Below, in pieces: positions 24,424-31,983 of a stretch of DNA of 57,981 bases. The stretch spans positions 1 through 57,981 of the forward strand of contig JAQAZP010000293.1 of NCBI GenBank assembly GCA_032127265.1, in the 5' to 3' direction. Each line of letters begins with the position of its first letter. Positions within the stretch are counted from its first letter, which is position 1. The position numbers were made by a program, and so were the translations under genes. The stretch is from JAQAZP01 sp032127265 (GTDB lineage Bacteria; Acidobacteriota; JAQAZP01). The notes beneath the pieces were generated by a model. It saw only the letters and a list, made by a program, of their open reading frames with translations, searched no databases and was not told the origin of the DNA.

Positions 24424-24441
24424 GTCAGGTCCTTCGGTTAA

Positions 24442-27057
24442 TCACATCCCGGCCGGGAACCCCCGGCCGGCAAGGTAGAAACGGGTGTATTCCCACGGCT
24501 CCTGGTCAGCGGGGTTCAGTCTCAGGGCTTCGGCAAACTCTTCCAGTGCCGGTTCCTGCTCCCCGTGGAGAATGAGGGAGTGGCCGGCCAGGTTGTGGCC
24601 GGTGGCCAGGTAGGACTGCTGCAACTCGCCGGTGATCCGCTGCCGCTCCTCCTCGGGCATCCCGCCCCAGTCGAGCAGGGGGATCACTGGGTGGCGGTAA
24701 CTCAGCAAAACGTCGAAGTTGTCGCGCCAGCTCCAGGTGCGGCTGAGCAGCTTGGAGGAGTAATACTCCACCGCCGGCCAGTCGTCGGTGTGAAACGGCA
24801 CACCCTTGACGTAGCCCTCCAGCGCCTCGCGGCCGAAGAGGAAGTTGTCCAGAATACGCACCGGGTCGGTCTGGCCGATGTCTTCCAGGTCGGCGTGGAC
24901 CGAGGGGATGGCCAGCAGTTCGGCCATCCGTGCCACGTCGATCTTCTCCCCCGCCACCCGGCCCAGCACCACGGTGAAGGGGTTGATGGTGGAGTTGACG
25001 TAGAAGACATAGGTCTCGGGGAAGACCGCCTGGAACGACTTGAAGATCATCCGCAGGTTCTCGTCGGTGAGGCTGTAGAAGGGCAGCCACTGGGACACGA
25101 CCCCGCCGGCATTGAGTTTGCTGCGACATAGTTCGTAGTACTCTTTGGTGTAGAGCGACCCGTTGCCGGCGTAGCGCGGGTGGATCGAATCGGAGAGGAT
25201 CACGTCAAAGGTCTGTGGCGCGGCGAGGATGAAGTTCCGGCCGTCACAATAGGTGATCTTCACCCGGTCGTCCGTGAGCCAGAACTTGTGGTTCACATCT
25301 TCAAAATAGCGGGCCGCCGTCCGGATCACCCCCGGGCTGATCTCGGCCACCCGGATGTGCTCCACGTCCGGGTACTTGGACACCGCGTGGGCCGTGCCGC
25401 CGCTGCCGAAACCGATGTGCAGCACCGAGCGGGCGTTGCCGTGGACCAGCAGCGGCAGGTGCCCCTGCATCTTCTGCACCGCCAGCAGGTCGATGGCCGT
25501 GCCGGCCACGTTGACCCCGTTGAGGCTGATCGAGCGCCAGTCGCCCCGGGTGTCGCGAACGTTTTCCACGGTTATGGTGGCCTGGGCGTCCTCCTCGAAG
25601 TGGATCACCTCGGCGAACCCGCGGTGGTTGAACACCCCGGCCGAGGTGAGCACCTGGTCCATGGGGTAGAGCGTATTGAACAGCAGGACGTAGCCGAGGA
25701 CCAGCACAATGGGCAGCGGCGCCAGCAAGGCCATGCCGCCTTTCCCCTTTCGCGCGGTGACCAGGGCCACCCCGCCCACCGCCACGTTGAGCGCGGCGGT
25801 GACCCCCATGCTCCACTGCACACCGAGCAGCGGGATGAGGATGAAACCGCCGGCAAAGGAGCCGACGATGGCCCCCAGGGTGTTCACACTATACAGATCC
25901 CCCAGGTCCCGCCCCACGCGCCGCAGGGACCCGGAGACCGCTTTGGCCGCCAGCGGGAAGCTGGCCCCCATCAGCACGGTGGGAATCAGCATCACCTGGG
26001 CGGTGGCAAAGAAGAAGACGATGATCATCTTGGTGTAGGAGGGCTCGCCGAGGGCCATGCCCATGTTGCCCATGGTCTCGGAAAGCGTCTTGAACTGCTG
26101 CACCTGGACCAGGATGGCCAGGCCGATGCCCAGTTCCACCGCCCCGAACCAGCCGGCCAGCCCGGCCGGCCGCAGACGGTCGCTGAGCGGGGCGCAGATC
26201 AGGCTGCCCAGGGCCAGACCGAGGAGCAGCACCACCAGCATCACCGAAAAGGCGTAGACCGAACTGCCGAGGTAGAGGACCAGGATCCGTGTCCAGTAGA
26301 CCTCGTAGGCCAGCGAGGCCATGCCGGTGAGAAAGAAAAAGACGAAAAACAGCCGCCGCATGGCCGCATTACCGGGAAGCGCCGACGCCGGAGACGACAG
26401 CGGGGCCGGTGCGTCCGGGACCGTTTCCAGCGGTTCGCCGAAGCGCTTGGAGAGCATTGCGGCAAAGACGAAGACCAGGCCGTTGAGCACCGCGGCCACC
26501 AGGATCGCCATCCGCAGTCCGAGCATGGGGATGAGCACGAAGCCGGCGGTGAAACAGCCGATCACCGCGCCGGCTGTATTGGCGAAATAGAGGATTCCCG
26601 CGCCGGTTCCCGCCTGTTCCCGCTTGCGGATGACAAAACGGGCCAGCACCGGCAGGGTGCCGCCCATCAGCATGGTGGGGATGATCAGGATCACCATGGC
26701 CATCACGAAGCGCAAGGCGGCAAAGGTCGAGGCGCCGGGGGTCACCTGCTGGTAGATCAGGATGTAGAGGCCATCCAGGGTTTTAAACATCCAGGGCGTG
26801 GACAGGCCGTAGAGGCCAATGACCAGTTCCAGGAGACCGTAGACCAGCAGCGGCCGGCGGATCCTGGGAGTGAGCCGGCCGATGACGGCACTGCCCAGGG
26901 CCAGCCCGCCCATGAAGGCGGTGAGCAGGGTGCTCACGGCGTAGACCGTGCTGCCGAAGGTCAGGGTGAGCATTCTCAGCCAGGCGACCTGGTAGACCAG
27001 CCCGCAAAAGCCGGAGAGGACGAAGAGAACAAGAATAGCCGGAACCGATTTTTTCAC
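24442..27057 (-). CDS. Polytopic membrane protein with spermidine synthase-like domain
   Basis: An 871-residue fusion. Residues 1-460 contain about 13-14 hydrophobic helices in two repeated halves, each starting GFCGLVYQVAWLRML or GMASLAYEVYWTRIL, the signature of membrane spermidine synthase-like proteins. Residues about 500-760 form a SAM-dependent-type Rossmann domain (VLHIGFGSGGTAHAV, ILSDSIHPRYAGNGSLYT). The C-terminus adds a TPR-like helical pair. The catalytic DxxDPxGP of true spermidine synthases is replaced by SDSIHP, so polyamine synthesis is doubtful. The GTG start at 27057 gives a normal N-terminus. The substrate is unknown; it sits among glycan and pilus genes. Confidence 0.8.
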   Translation of the reverse strand: MKKSVPAILVLFVLSGFCGLVYQVAWLRMLTLTFGSTVYAVSTLLTAFMGGLALGSAVIGRLTPRIRRPLLVYGLLELVIGLYGLSTPWMFKTLDGLYILIYQQVTPGASTFAALRFVMAMVILIIPTMLMGGTLPVLARFVIRKREQAGTGAGILYFANTAGAVIGCFTAGFVLIPMLGLRMAILVAAVLNGLVFVFAAMLSKRFGEPLETVPDAPAPLSSPASALPGNAAMRRLFFVFFFLTGMASLAYEVYWTRILVLYLGSSVYAFSVMLVVLLLGLALGSLICAPLSDRLRPAGLAGWFGAVELGIGLAILVQVQQFKTLSETMGNMGMALGEPSYTKMIIVFFFATAQVMLIPTVLMGASFPLAAKAVSGSLRRVGRDLGDLYSVNTLGAIVGSFAGGFILIPLLGVQWSMGVTAALNVAVGGVALVTARKGKGGMALLAPLPIVLVLGYVLLFNTLYPMDQVLTSAGVFNHRGFAEVIHFEEDAQATITVENVRDTRGDWRSISLNGVNVAGTAIDLLAVQKMQGHLPLLVHGNARSVLHIGFGSGGTAHAVSKYPDVEHIRVAEISPGVIRTAARYFEDVNHKFWLTDDRVKITYCDGRNFILAAPQTFDVILSDSIHPRYAGNGSLYTKEYYELCRSKLNAGGVVSQWLPFYSLTDENLRMIFKSFQAVFPETYVFYVNSTINPFTVVLGRVAGEKIDVARMAELLAIPSVHADLEDIGQTDPVRILDNFLFGREALEGYVKGVPFHTDDWPAVEYYSSKLLSRTWSWRDNFDVLLSYRHPVIPLLDWGGMPEEERQRITGELQQSYLATGHNLAGHSLILHGEQEPALEEFAEALRLNPADQEPWEYTRFYLAGRGFPAGM

Positions 27058-27148
27058 GATGTCAGACTCCAGAAGTTGTTAAGTATCACTGTTCCCTTCC
27101 CTATCGACCTCAAAAGGACCGAATATGAGCGCCAGGTGGAGCTCATGG

Positions 27149-29086
27149 CTAACGGAGCAGTTCCCGTTCGTAGGCCCCCCAACCGGGGAGCGGTTGGGGA
27201 TAGCGTTGCCTGCGCTCCGCGGCTTCGCGGCGCTGTTCCTCCGCTTCCACGGTCCGGCCCTGGTCCGCCAGCAGTCCGGCCAGCATCAACCGCCCGCGAA
27301 TGAAGTTCGGTTCATCGGCCACCGCCCGCTCCAGCTGGAAAATGGCGGAGGCCGGGTCGCCCCGCTCCACGCTCATCCCGGCAAGGATCCAGCGCACCGG
27401 GAACCGGTAGGGGTTGAGCTGGAGCGCCTTGAGGTAGCCGCGCCGGGCCTCCTGCCATGCCTCGTCGCCCAGGGGACCGGGTCTGGTGCGGGCAAAGCCA
27501 AGGTAGAGCGCCGCCCGCGCCTCCTGGAATGCCGGCTGGCGGGGGTTCCAGCGAATGGCCCGGTCGTAGGTCCGCACCGCGCTGGCCATGGCCTCCAGGT
27601 CGCTGGTTCGCTGGAACTGTTCCCCGTGAAGCGCGGCCAGGCGGGCATGGTAGTAGGACTGGATCGGAACCTCAGTGATGGCCCGCTGAAGGAGGGCTGC
27701 CGCACCGGCCGGGTCGCCGGCGGCCTGTTGCCGGGCCGCAGCCATGGAGAGCTGGTGGCCGTGGAACGGAACCCAGACAGCGAACCAGAACACCAGCGCC
27801 GCCAAAGACCAGACCAGGGCGTTCCGTGCCGCCGCGGAGAGCCGCGAAAACCGGGGGACCCGCACGGCGGCCCTGGGTGACTGGTCCCCGAGAACAGCAA
27901 GAAAGAAAAGCATGGTGCAGCAGAGGGCGGTGTTGCCCAGGTTCTTGGACACCATGGCCTGGACACCGAGCCCCAGCAGGCCCAGCAGGGCCCCGGCCGC
28001 CACCGGATCGTGCCCGGTGGTGGACCGGCACTGCCAATAGCGCAGCAGAACCGCCAGCAGTGCCGCCAGCAACAGGGCCAGGGGCACGGCCATCAGCCAT
28101 CCCCCCTCGGCCACCATGTGCAGAGGGATGTTGTGCGCCTGCCGCGGCATCCTGCCAAACCGCGCCACCGCGTGCTCCACCGGGAAATTATGCATCGCCG
28201 AGTAGAGCTCGTAGTTCCCCAGGCCCACCCCGAGGGGGTTGGCGGCGATCATATCCAGCGCCGAGCGCCAGATGCCGAGGCGCTCCAGGGCATAGGGGTC
28301 GCCGGAAGCCATGGACTTGAGATAGGTGAGGAACGGATTCGGTATCAGGAGCAACCCGGCCGAAACGGCCAGGGGCACCAACACCAGGATCAGGCGGCGG
28401 GCCAGCACCGCGGCCGCCAGAACGGTGAGAAAGGCCATTACCCCGCCCCGGGACCCGGTGAGCAGCAGCACCCAGACCAGGGGGACCAGCGGCAGCAGCC
28501 AACCGGCCCGGCGCCGCCAGTCCCTCCCCGGAGCAAAGAGCAGGCGGGCCAGCACCAGGGCCGCCCCGGCAGTGACCAGCGAGGCCAGGTGGTTCGGATC
28601 GCGGAACGGCCCGGATACGCGGCCCGGATGAAGATACAGCTGTTCCCAGATACCGTGTCCGGCAGCGAGTAGAATACCGGCCAGCAGCCAGTGCATCGCC
28701 GTGGCGGCCCATGCCGGTTCCCGGTGGCAGGCCGAAGCGTGGAGCAGGTAGAACAGGCCGAAGAAGAGGTAGTTGATCAGCTGCAGCCAGCCGCCGTACG
28801 GATCGACCTGGTGGACCACACGGGCCGCTCCCAGGGCGGCCACGCCGGCCAGGGCCGTCCCGATGAGGGTCAGTGTGATGGTCCCCCCCTCCTGATCCCC
28901 CCTCACCCTGCCGGAGAAGTGGAGCGACAGGGCAAGGAGCAACAGCACCTGGACCGCCAGCAGGTTGACCGAAGCCATGGACCCGTCGCCCCAGGGCAGC
29001 AGCAGAAAGAGGGACAGCAGCAGCAGTTTCTCCGAACCGCTGGAGGTGGAGGCGTGCCTGCCTGCGATCCAACCGCCGAGACTCAT
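27149..29086 (-). CDS. O-antigen ligase/oligosaccharyltransferase-like membrane protein 1
   Basis: A 645-residue protein with about 12 transmembrane helices in the first 430 residues and a TPR-rich C-terminus (about 440-630). The Wzy_C-type periplasmic region contains GSRGGVMAFLTVL and the conserved NPLGVGLGNYELYSAMH with VAEGGWLMAVPLAL. The family includes WaaL O-antigen ligases, Wzy polymerases and PglL/PilO O-oligosaccharyltransferases that glycosylate pilins. The start ATG at 29086 overlaps the stop of its upstream paralog. The stop is TAG. Which acceptor is used (lipid A-core, polymer or protein) cannot be told from sequence alone. Confidence 0.85.
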   Translation of the reverse strand: MSLGGWIAGRHASTSSGSEKLLLLSLFLLLPWGDGSMASVNLLAVQVLLLLALSLHFSGRVRGDQEGGTITLTLIGTALAGVAALGAARVVHQVDPYGGWLQLINYLFFGLFYLLHASACHREPAWAATAMHWLLAGILLAAGHGIWEQLYLHPGRVSGPFRDPNHLASLVTAGAALVLARLLFAPGRDWRRRAGWLLPLVPLVWVLLLTGSRGGVMAFLTVLAAAVLARRLILVLVPLAVSAGLLLIPNPFLTYLKSMASGDPYALERLGIWRSALDMIAANPLGVGLGNYELYSAMHNFPVEHAVARFGRMPRQAHNIPLHMVAEGGWLMAVPLALLLAALLAVLLRYWQCRSTTGHDPVAAGALLGLLGLGVQAMVSKNLGNTALCCTMLFFLAVLGDQSPRAAVRVPRFSRLSAAARNALVWSLAALVFWFAVWVPFHGHQLSMAAARQQAAGDPAGAAALLQRAITEVPIQSYYHARLAALHGEQFQRTSDLEAMASAVRTYDRAIRWNPRQPAFQEARAALYLGFARTRPGPLGDEAWQEARRGYLKALQLNPYRFPVRWILAGMSVERGDPASAIFQLERAVADEPNFIRGRLMLAGLLADQGRTVEAEEQRREAAERRQRYPQPLPGWGAYERELLR

Positions 29087-30882
29087 GATCCTCCTCCCGC
29101 CCGCCGAAGCAGTTCCGCCCGCCGGTTCTGGTATCGGGGCTGCAGCGGATAGAGCCTCCAGGCCTTGTCCGCCTCGAGGAACGCGGCCAGCCCCTGTCCC
29201 AGCCCCTCATGAACCACGCTGCTCCGCTCGTGGAAGAATGCCCGGTCCGGGTCGAGGGCCGAGGCCGACTGAAATGCCGCACCGGCCTCCCGCAGGGTCT
29301 CCGGGGCCCGCTGTTCGGCCCCCGCGGACAACAGCAGGGCACCCCGCAGGGCATGGGGTTCGGGGTTCAACGGGTTCCAGCGCGAGGCAGCCCGCGCCGC
29401 TTGCAGGGCCTCCTCCTTCACCGAGGGCCCCTCCGCAGCCAGGGCCAGGGCCCGGACATGGTGCTCCTGGCCGCAATACCAGGTGCCGGAAAAGAGAAAT
29501 GCGGCACTGAGAATCAGCGCCAGCACCGCTGCCCCGGGCGCCTCAAGGGAAACCGCCGGGGCGGCGTCCGTTCCCCCGGCTGGTGATGCGGGTGCCGACG
29601 CCGGCCGCGGGAAGAGTGACCGGGAGGCGAGGGCGATGAGGAAGACGCCGGGATACCCGATCCCGGGGAACTCCACCGTGATTTCAAAACAGGAGTAGAG
29701 CAGCAGGGCCAGCACGGCGTAGCAGAAAGCCCGCTGGGCTCCGCTTCCCCCGGCGGGGCCCGAGAGCAACCGCCGCACCGTGCGCCAGCCCAGCAGCAGC
29801 CCCAGCACCGCCAGCGACAACCCGGGCAGGACGCCCCCCTCGGCCGCCGCGTGAAGCCAGGTGTTGTGAGCCACCATCGTCTCGTTGGCCCCGGGAAGCC
29901 GGTGCCGGGCGTAGGCCAGACCGAAATTGCCGGGCCCTGCCCCGGTGAGCGGGTGTTCGTTCCAGATGGACGCCGCCGAACGCCAGTTGAAGAGCCGCTG
30001 GCTCACCGGGTTGTGCGACTGGTCTGCGGCCCAGGGGGTGAACCCTCGGACCTGGAGCACCACGACAAAGGCGAATGTCACGCAGAGCAGGGCCACACCC
30101 GCCGTAACCGCCCGGCGCCGGGGAGACCAGCGGGGCGCACCGGCCAGCAGGGCGATGAACCCCAGGGCCGCCAGCACCGGCAGGGCTCCGTATGACCCGG
30201 TGAGCGGGAGCACCAGGAGCGCCAGCAGCAGCGCCGTTCCCCACCCGGCAAGAGCCGGTCGCCGGCCGCTGCCATGGGCGGCGCGGGCACGGTGGAGCAG
30301 CAGCGGCAGGATGATGACGATCAGTTCGGCAAAGGTGGTGGGCAGGGGGAAGGTGGAGAAAACCCGGCGGCTGGCCAGGCGGCTGAGCATGTCGGCCCGC
30401 TGCCCCTCGGAAAGTGTGGGGTCGGCGGCCACCACACCGGCCAGCCCGCCAAAGCCGGTGAAATACTGATAGAGTCCGTAGAGCAGAAGCGCCGCGGTCA
30501 CCAGGCCGATCACGGTGATGGCCAGCTCCATCCGGCGCGGCTCCAACGGCAGGCGGCGAACCAGGATGAAAAGGCAGAAATAGGTAAGCCACAGAACCAG
30601 GGTCTCCAGGGAGCGGCCGGCACAGGCGGAAAAGAGCATCGAGGGCAGAAAGACGATCAGGAAGAGGGAAAACAGGGACGCGGTCCGGCCGAGGATACCC
30701 GGGGAAGCATCGCCGTCACGGGCCCGGAGCACCAGCAGGGCGCCGAACCCGGCAAAGACCAGCAACTGGCTCAGCGCTTTTGTCTGGAACCAGGTCTCCC
30801 CCGGGAGCACCATGTTGAGGGACACCACGAACAGGACCAGCCAGAACAGCAGCTTATCTGAATTCAGCTTGCCCGTGCGCAT
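29083..30882 (-). CDS. O-antigen ligase/oligosaccharyltransferase-like membrane protein 2
   Basis: A 599-residue paralog of the next gene, with about 12 helices, the Wzy_C motif NEHPLTGAGPGNFGLAYARHR and HNTWLHAAAEGGVLPG in the main periplasmic loop, and a C-terminal TPR region (about 490-590). Tandem copies with overlapping genes (ATGA) suggest two activities or a heteromeric enzyme. The promoter at 30964-30992 lies about 80-110 bp upstream and GGGGAG precedes the ATG. It is the first gene after the pilA terminator on the transcribed strand, consistent with a pilin- or surface-directed transferase. Confidence 0.85.
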   Translation of the reverse strand: MRTGKLNSDKLLFWLVLFVVSLNMVLPGETWFQTKALSQLLVFAGFGALLVLRARDGDASPGILGRTASLFSLFLIVFLPSMLFSACAGRSLETLVLWLTYFCLFILVRRLPLEPRRMELAITVIGLVTAALLLYGLYQYFTGFGGLAGVVAADPTLSEGQRADMLSRLASRRVFSTFPLPTTFAELIVIILPLLLHRARAAHGSGRRPALAGWGTALLLALLVLPLTGSYGALPVLAALGFIALLAGAPRWSPRRRAVTAGVALLCVTFAFVVVLQVRGFTPWAADQSHNPVSQRLFNWRSAASIWNEHPLTGAGPGNFGLAYARHRLPGANETMVAHNTWLHAAAEGGVLPGLSLAVLGLLLGWRTVRRLLSGPAGGSGAQRAFCYAVLALLLYSCFEITVEFPGIGYPGVFLIALASRSLFPRPASAPASPAGGTDAAPAVSLEAPGAAVLALILSAAFLFSGTWYCGQEHHVRALALAAEGPSVKEEALQAARAASRWNPLNPEPHALRGALLLSAGAEQRAPETLREAGAAFQSASALDPDRAFFHERSSVVHEGLGQGLAAFLEADKAWRLYPLQPRYQNRRAELLRRAGGGS

Positions 30883-30963
30883 AAACGCTCCCCTGGCCGG
30901 GCCCGGTGTGAAACCCGCCCACGGTGCTCGACGTTACTGGTTCTGTATTCAGCAATTGCGCCT

Positions 30964-30992
30964 ATTTTAAACGGCAATGATGTTCATGGCAA
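30964..30992 (-). promoter_or_regulatory. Sigma-70 type promoter of the surface-glycan operon
   Basis: Minus strand TTGCCA (30987-30992), a 17-bp spacer and TAAAAT (30964-30969). It lies just inside the palindromic element (31017-31220) and upstream of the first ligase-like gene. Together with the pilA terminator it makes this cluster a separate transcription unit. The gene-free stretch 30883-31286 holds this promoter, the repeat element and the terminator. Confidence 0.65.
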
Positions 30993-31016
30993 TCGCGAAG
31001 TCTCGAAGGTCTCGAA

Positions 31017-31220
31017 GGGACGTACTTGCGTTATTGCGTAAAGGACAGATCAGGCCAACGAGGAGGGAACTTACATGAATTTATGAATTTTTGACAATCA
31101 AGCTGACCCATTGCATACAATTAGTCACTCCAACTATTCCAGACCCCAATGCAAATAAAAAATTCATAAATTCATGTACGTCCCCTATCAACTCTTAACG
31201 CAAGTACGCAAGTACGTCCC
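31017..31220. repeat. 204-bp AT-rich palindromic element (REPIN/MITE-like)
   Basis: GGGACGTACTTGCG (31017-31030) is repeated inverted as CGCAAGTACGTCCC (31207-31220). An inner perfect 20-bp inverted repeat, ACATGAATTTATGAATTTTT (31073-31092), pairs with 31158-31177. The right arm also has a direct tandem CGCAAGTA. AT content is far above the flanking genes. It has no coding capacity. The arrangement of short terminal motifs around a spacer is typical of non-autonomous repeats mobilised by IS200/Y1 (RAYT) transposases. No second copy or transposase is in the window. Confidence 0.7.
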
Positions 31221-31232
31221 CGATCCCGGTAC

Positions 31233-31262
31233 AAAAAAAAGGGACGGTCGCTAGCCGTCCCT
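31233..31262 (-). terminator. Intrinsic terminator of pilA
   Basis: On the minus strand an AGGGACGG stem, a 7-nt loop and CCGTCCCT are followed by TTTTTTTT, 25 bp downstream of the pilA stop. It is the best intrinsic terminator in the window and fits a monocistronic, highly expressed pilA. Confidence 0.92.
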
Positions 31263-31286
31263 ACCCATTTCCGTTCGATCCAACTC

Positions 31287-31724
31287 TTAACCGTTGGTCT
31301 GCTTTCCATCCGGATACTGCACGAAGGAACCGGAAGAGTAAACGATGTCGGCGTTGAAGGTACTGGTGGTGCCGCCATAGCTGCCTGCGCCATCGGCCGT
31401 ACCGTTCTTGCCCAGGCTGACAATGGTGTATTCCTGAGCGGTGAAGGTGGTGGTCCACACGGTGGTCCAGCCGTCATTCAGCGGGGGGTTCTTGAGGTAG
31501 TCGGGCATCAGACCGGTGAGGGACGTTGGATACTGGTTGTAGTCAATCTCATATGTCCCCATGCCGGTGCCCAGAGACCGCAAGTCGGCCATGGTCCTCT
31601 TCTGCTTGCCACGCTGGATGGCGTTGAGCAGGTTGGGAACCGCGATGGCGGCGATAATACCGATGATCGCCACAACGATGAGCAGTTCGATCAGAGTGAA
31701 ACCCTTGTCTTTCCTTCTCAGCAT
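31287..31724 (-). CDS. pilA: Major type IV prepilin PilA (GspG-like)
   Basis: A 145-residue prepilin. The 8-residue leader MLRRKDKG precedes FTLIE, with Glu at +5, and the hydrophobic helix LLIVVAIIGIIAAIAVPNLL. The ATG at 31724 is preferred over ATG 31730 because GGAGG lies eight bases upstream of it. The globular part is short, Ser/Thr-rich and has no Cys, so there is no D-region disulfide loop. Its pattern TYEIDYNQYP...GLMPDYLKNPPLND...YTIVSLG resembles GspG-type pseudopilins more than Pseudomonas PilA. A sigma-54 promoter, upstream palindromes and a terminator make it a single-gene unit, as expected for the major subunit. Confidence 0.93.
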   Translation of the reverse strand: MLRRKDKGFTLIELLIVVAIIGIIAAIAVPNLLNAIQRGKQKRTMADLRSLGTGMGTYEIDYNQYPTSLTGLMPDYLKNPPLNDGWTTVWTTTFTAQEYTIVSLGKNGTADGAGSYGGTTSTFNADIVYSSGSFVQYPDGKQTNG

Positions 31725-31783
31725 CCTCATGTCCTCCTTAAACTGTGTTGCTTCCTTGCTTACCATGACGCCCAACTGATACT

Positions 31784-31798
31784 GCAATCCATGTACCA
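31784..31798 (-). promoter_or_regulatory. Sigma-54 promoter of pilA
   Basis: The minus strand reads TGGTAC-ATGGA-TTGC (31798-31784), one mismatch from TGGCAC-N5-TTGC. The start would be near 31773, about 49 nt before the pilA ATG, as in other sigma-54-driven pilA genes controlled by PilR. Confidence 0.75.
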
Positions 31799-31903
31799 CT
31801 CTGAATACTATTTATGGATCACCAATAAAATCGGCAAATTGCTTGCAAACTTGAGCTTTATCTTATTTGCAAAGTTTCATCACGGCCTGGCGGGGAACCT
31901 GGG

Positions 31904-31941
31904 GTGACAGGAATCCGTCACAAGAGTGACAATATATGTCA
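31904..31941. promoter_or_regulatory. Tandem palindromes, candidate PilR enhancer sites
   Basis: Two adjacent TGAC/GTCA palindromes occur: GTGAC-N8-GTCAC (31904-31921) and TGACA-TATAT-TGTCA (31927-31941). They lie 105-145 bp upstream of the pilA sigma-54 promoter, the usual distance for an enhancer. PilR sites in Pseudomonas contain repeated TGTC, which is also present here. Assignment to PilR is inference. Confidence 0.55.
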
Positions 31942-31983
31942 GTTTGCCGGATTCGTAGTGCAGATCAGGGGATTAGAGGCGGC

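Noticed and set aside
25180..27303. 707-residue plus-strand open frame opposite the spermidine-synthase-like gene
   Set aside because: Low-complexity Gln/His/Gly composition and no domain; a shadow of the minus-strand gene.
31287..31724. pilA as a type II secretion pseudopilin
   Set aside because: The globular part is GspG-like, but all neighbours are PilB/T/C/S/R and PilNOPQ, and it has a PilR-type sigma-54 promoter. No other T2SS gene is present.
31832..31847. TTGCAA-GCAAT-TTGC as a pilA sigma-54 promoter
   Set aside because: It lacks the invariant GG of the -24 box. TGGTAC-ATGGA-TTGC at 31784-31798 is much closer to consensus and has better spacing to the start codon.
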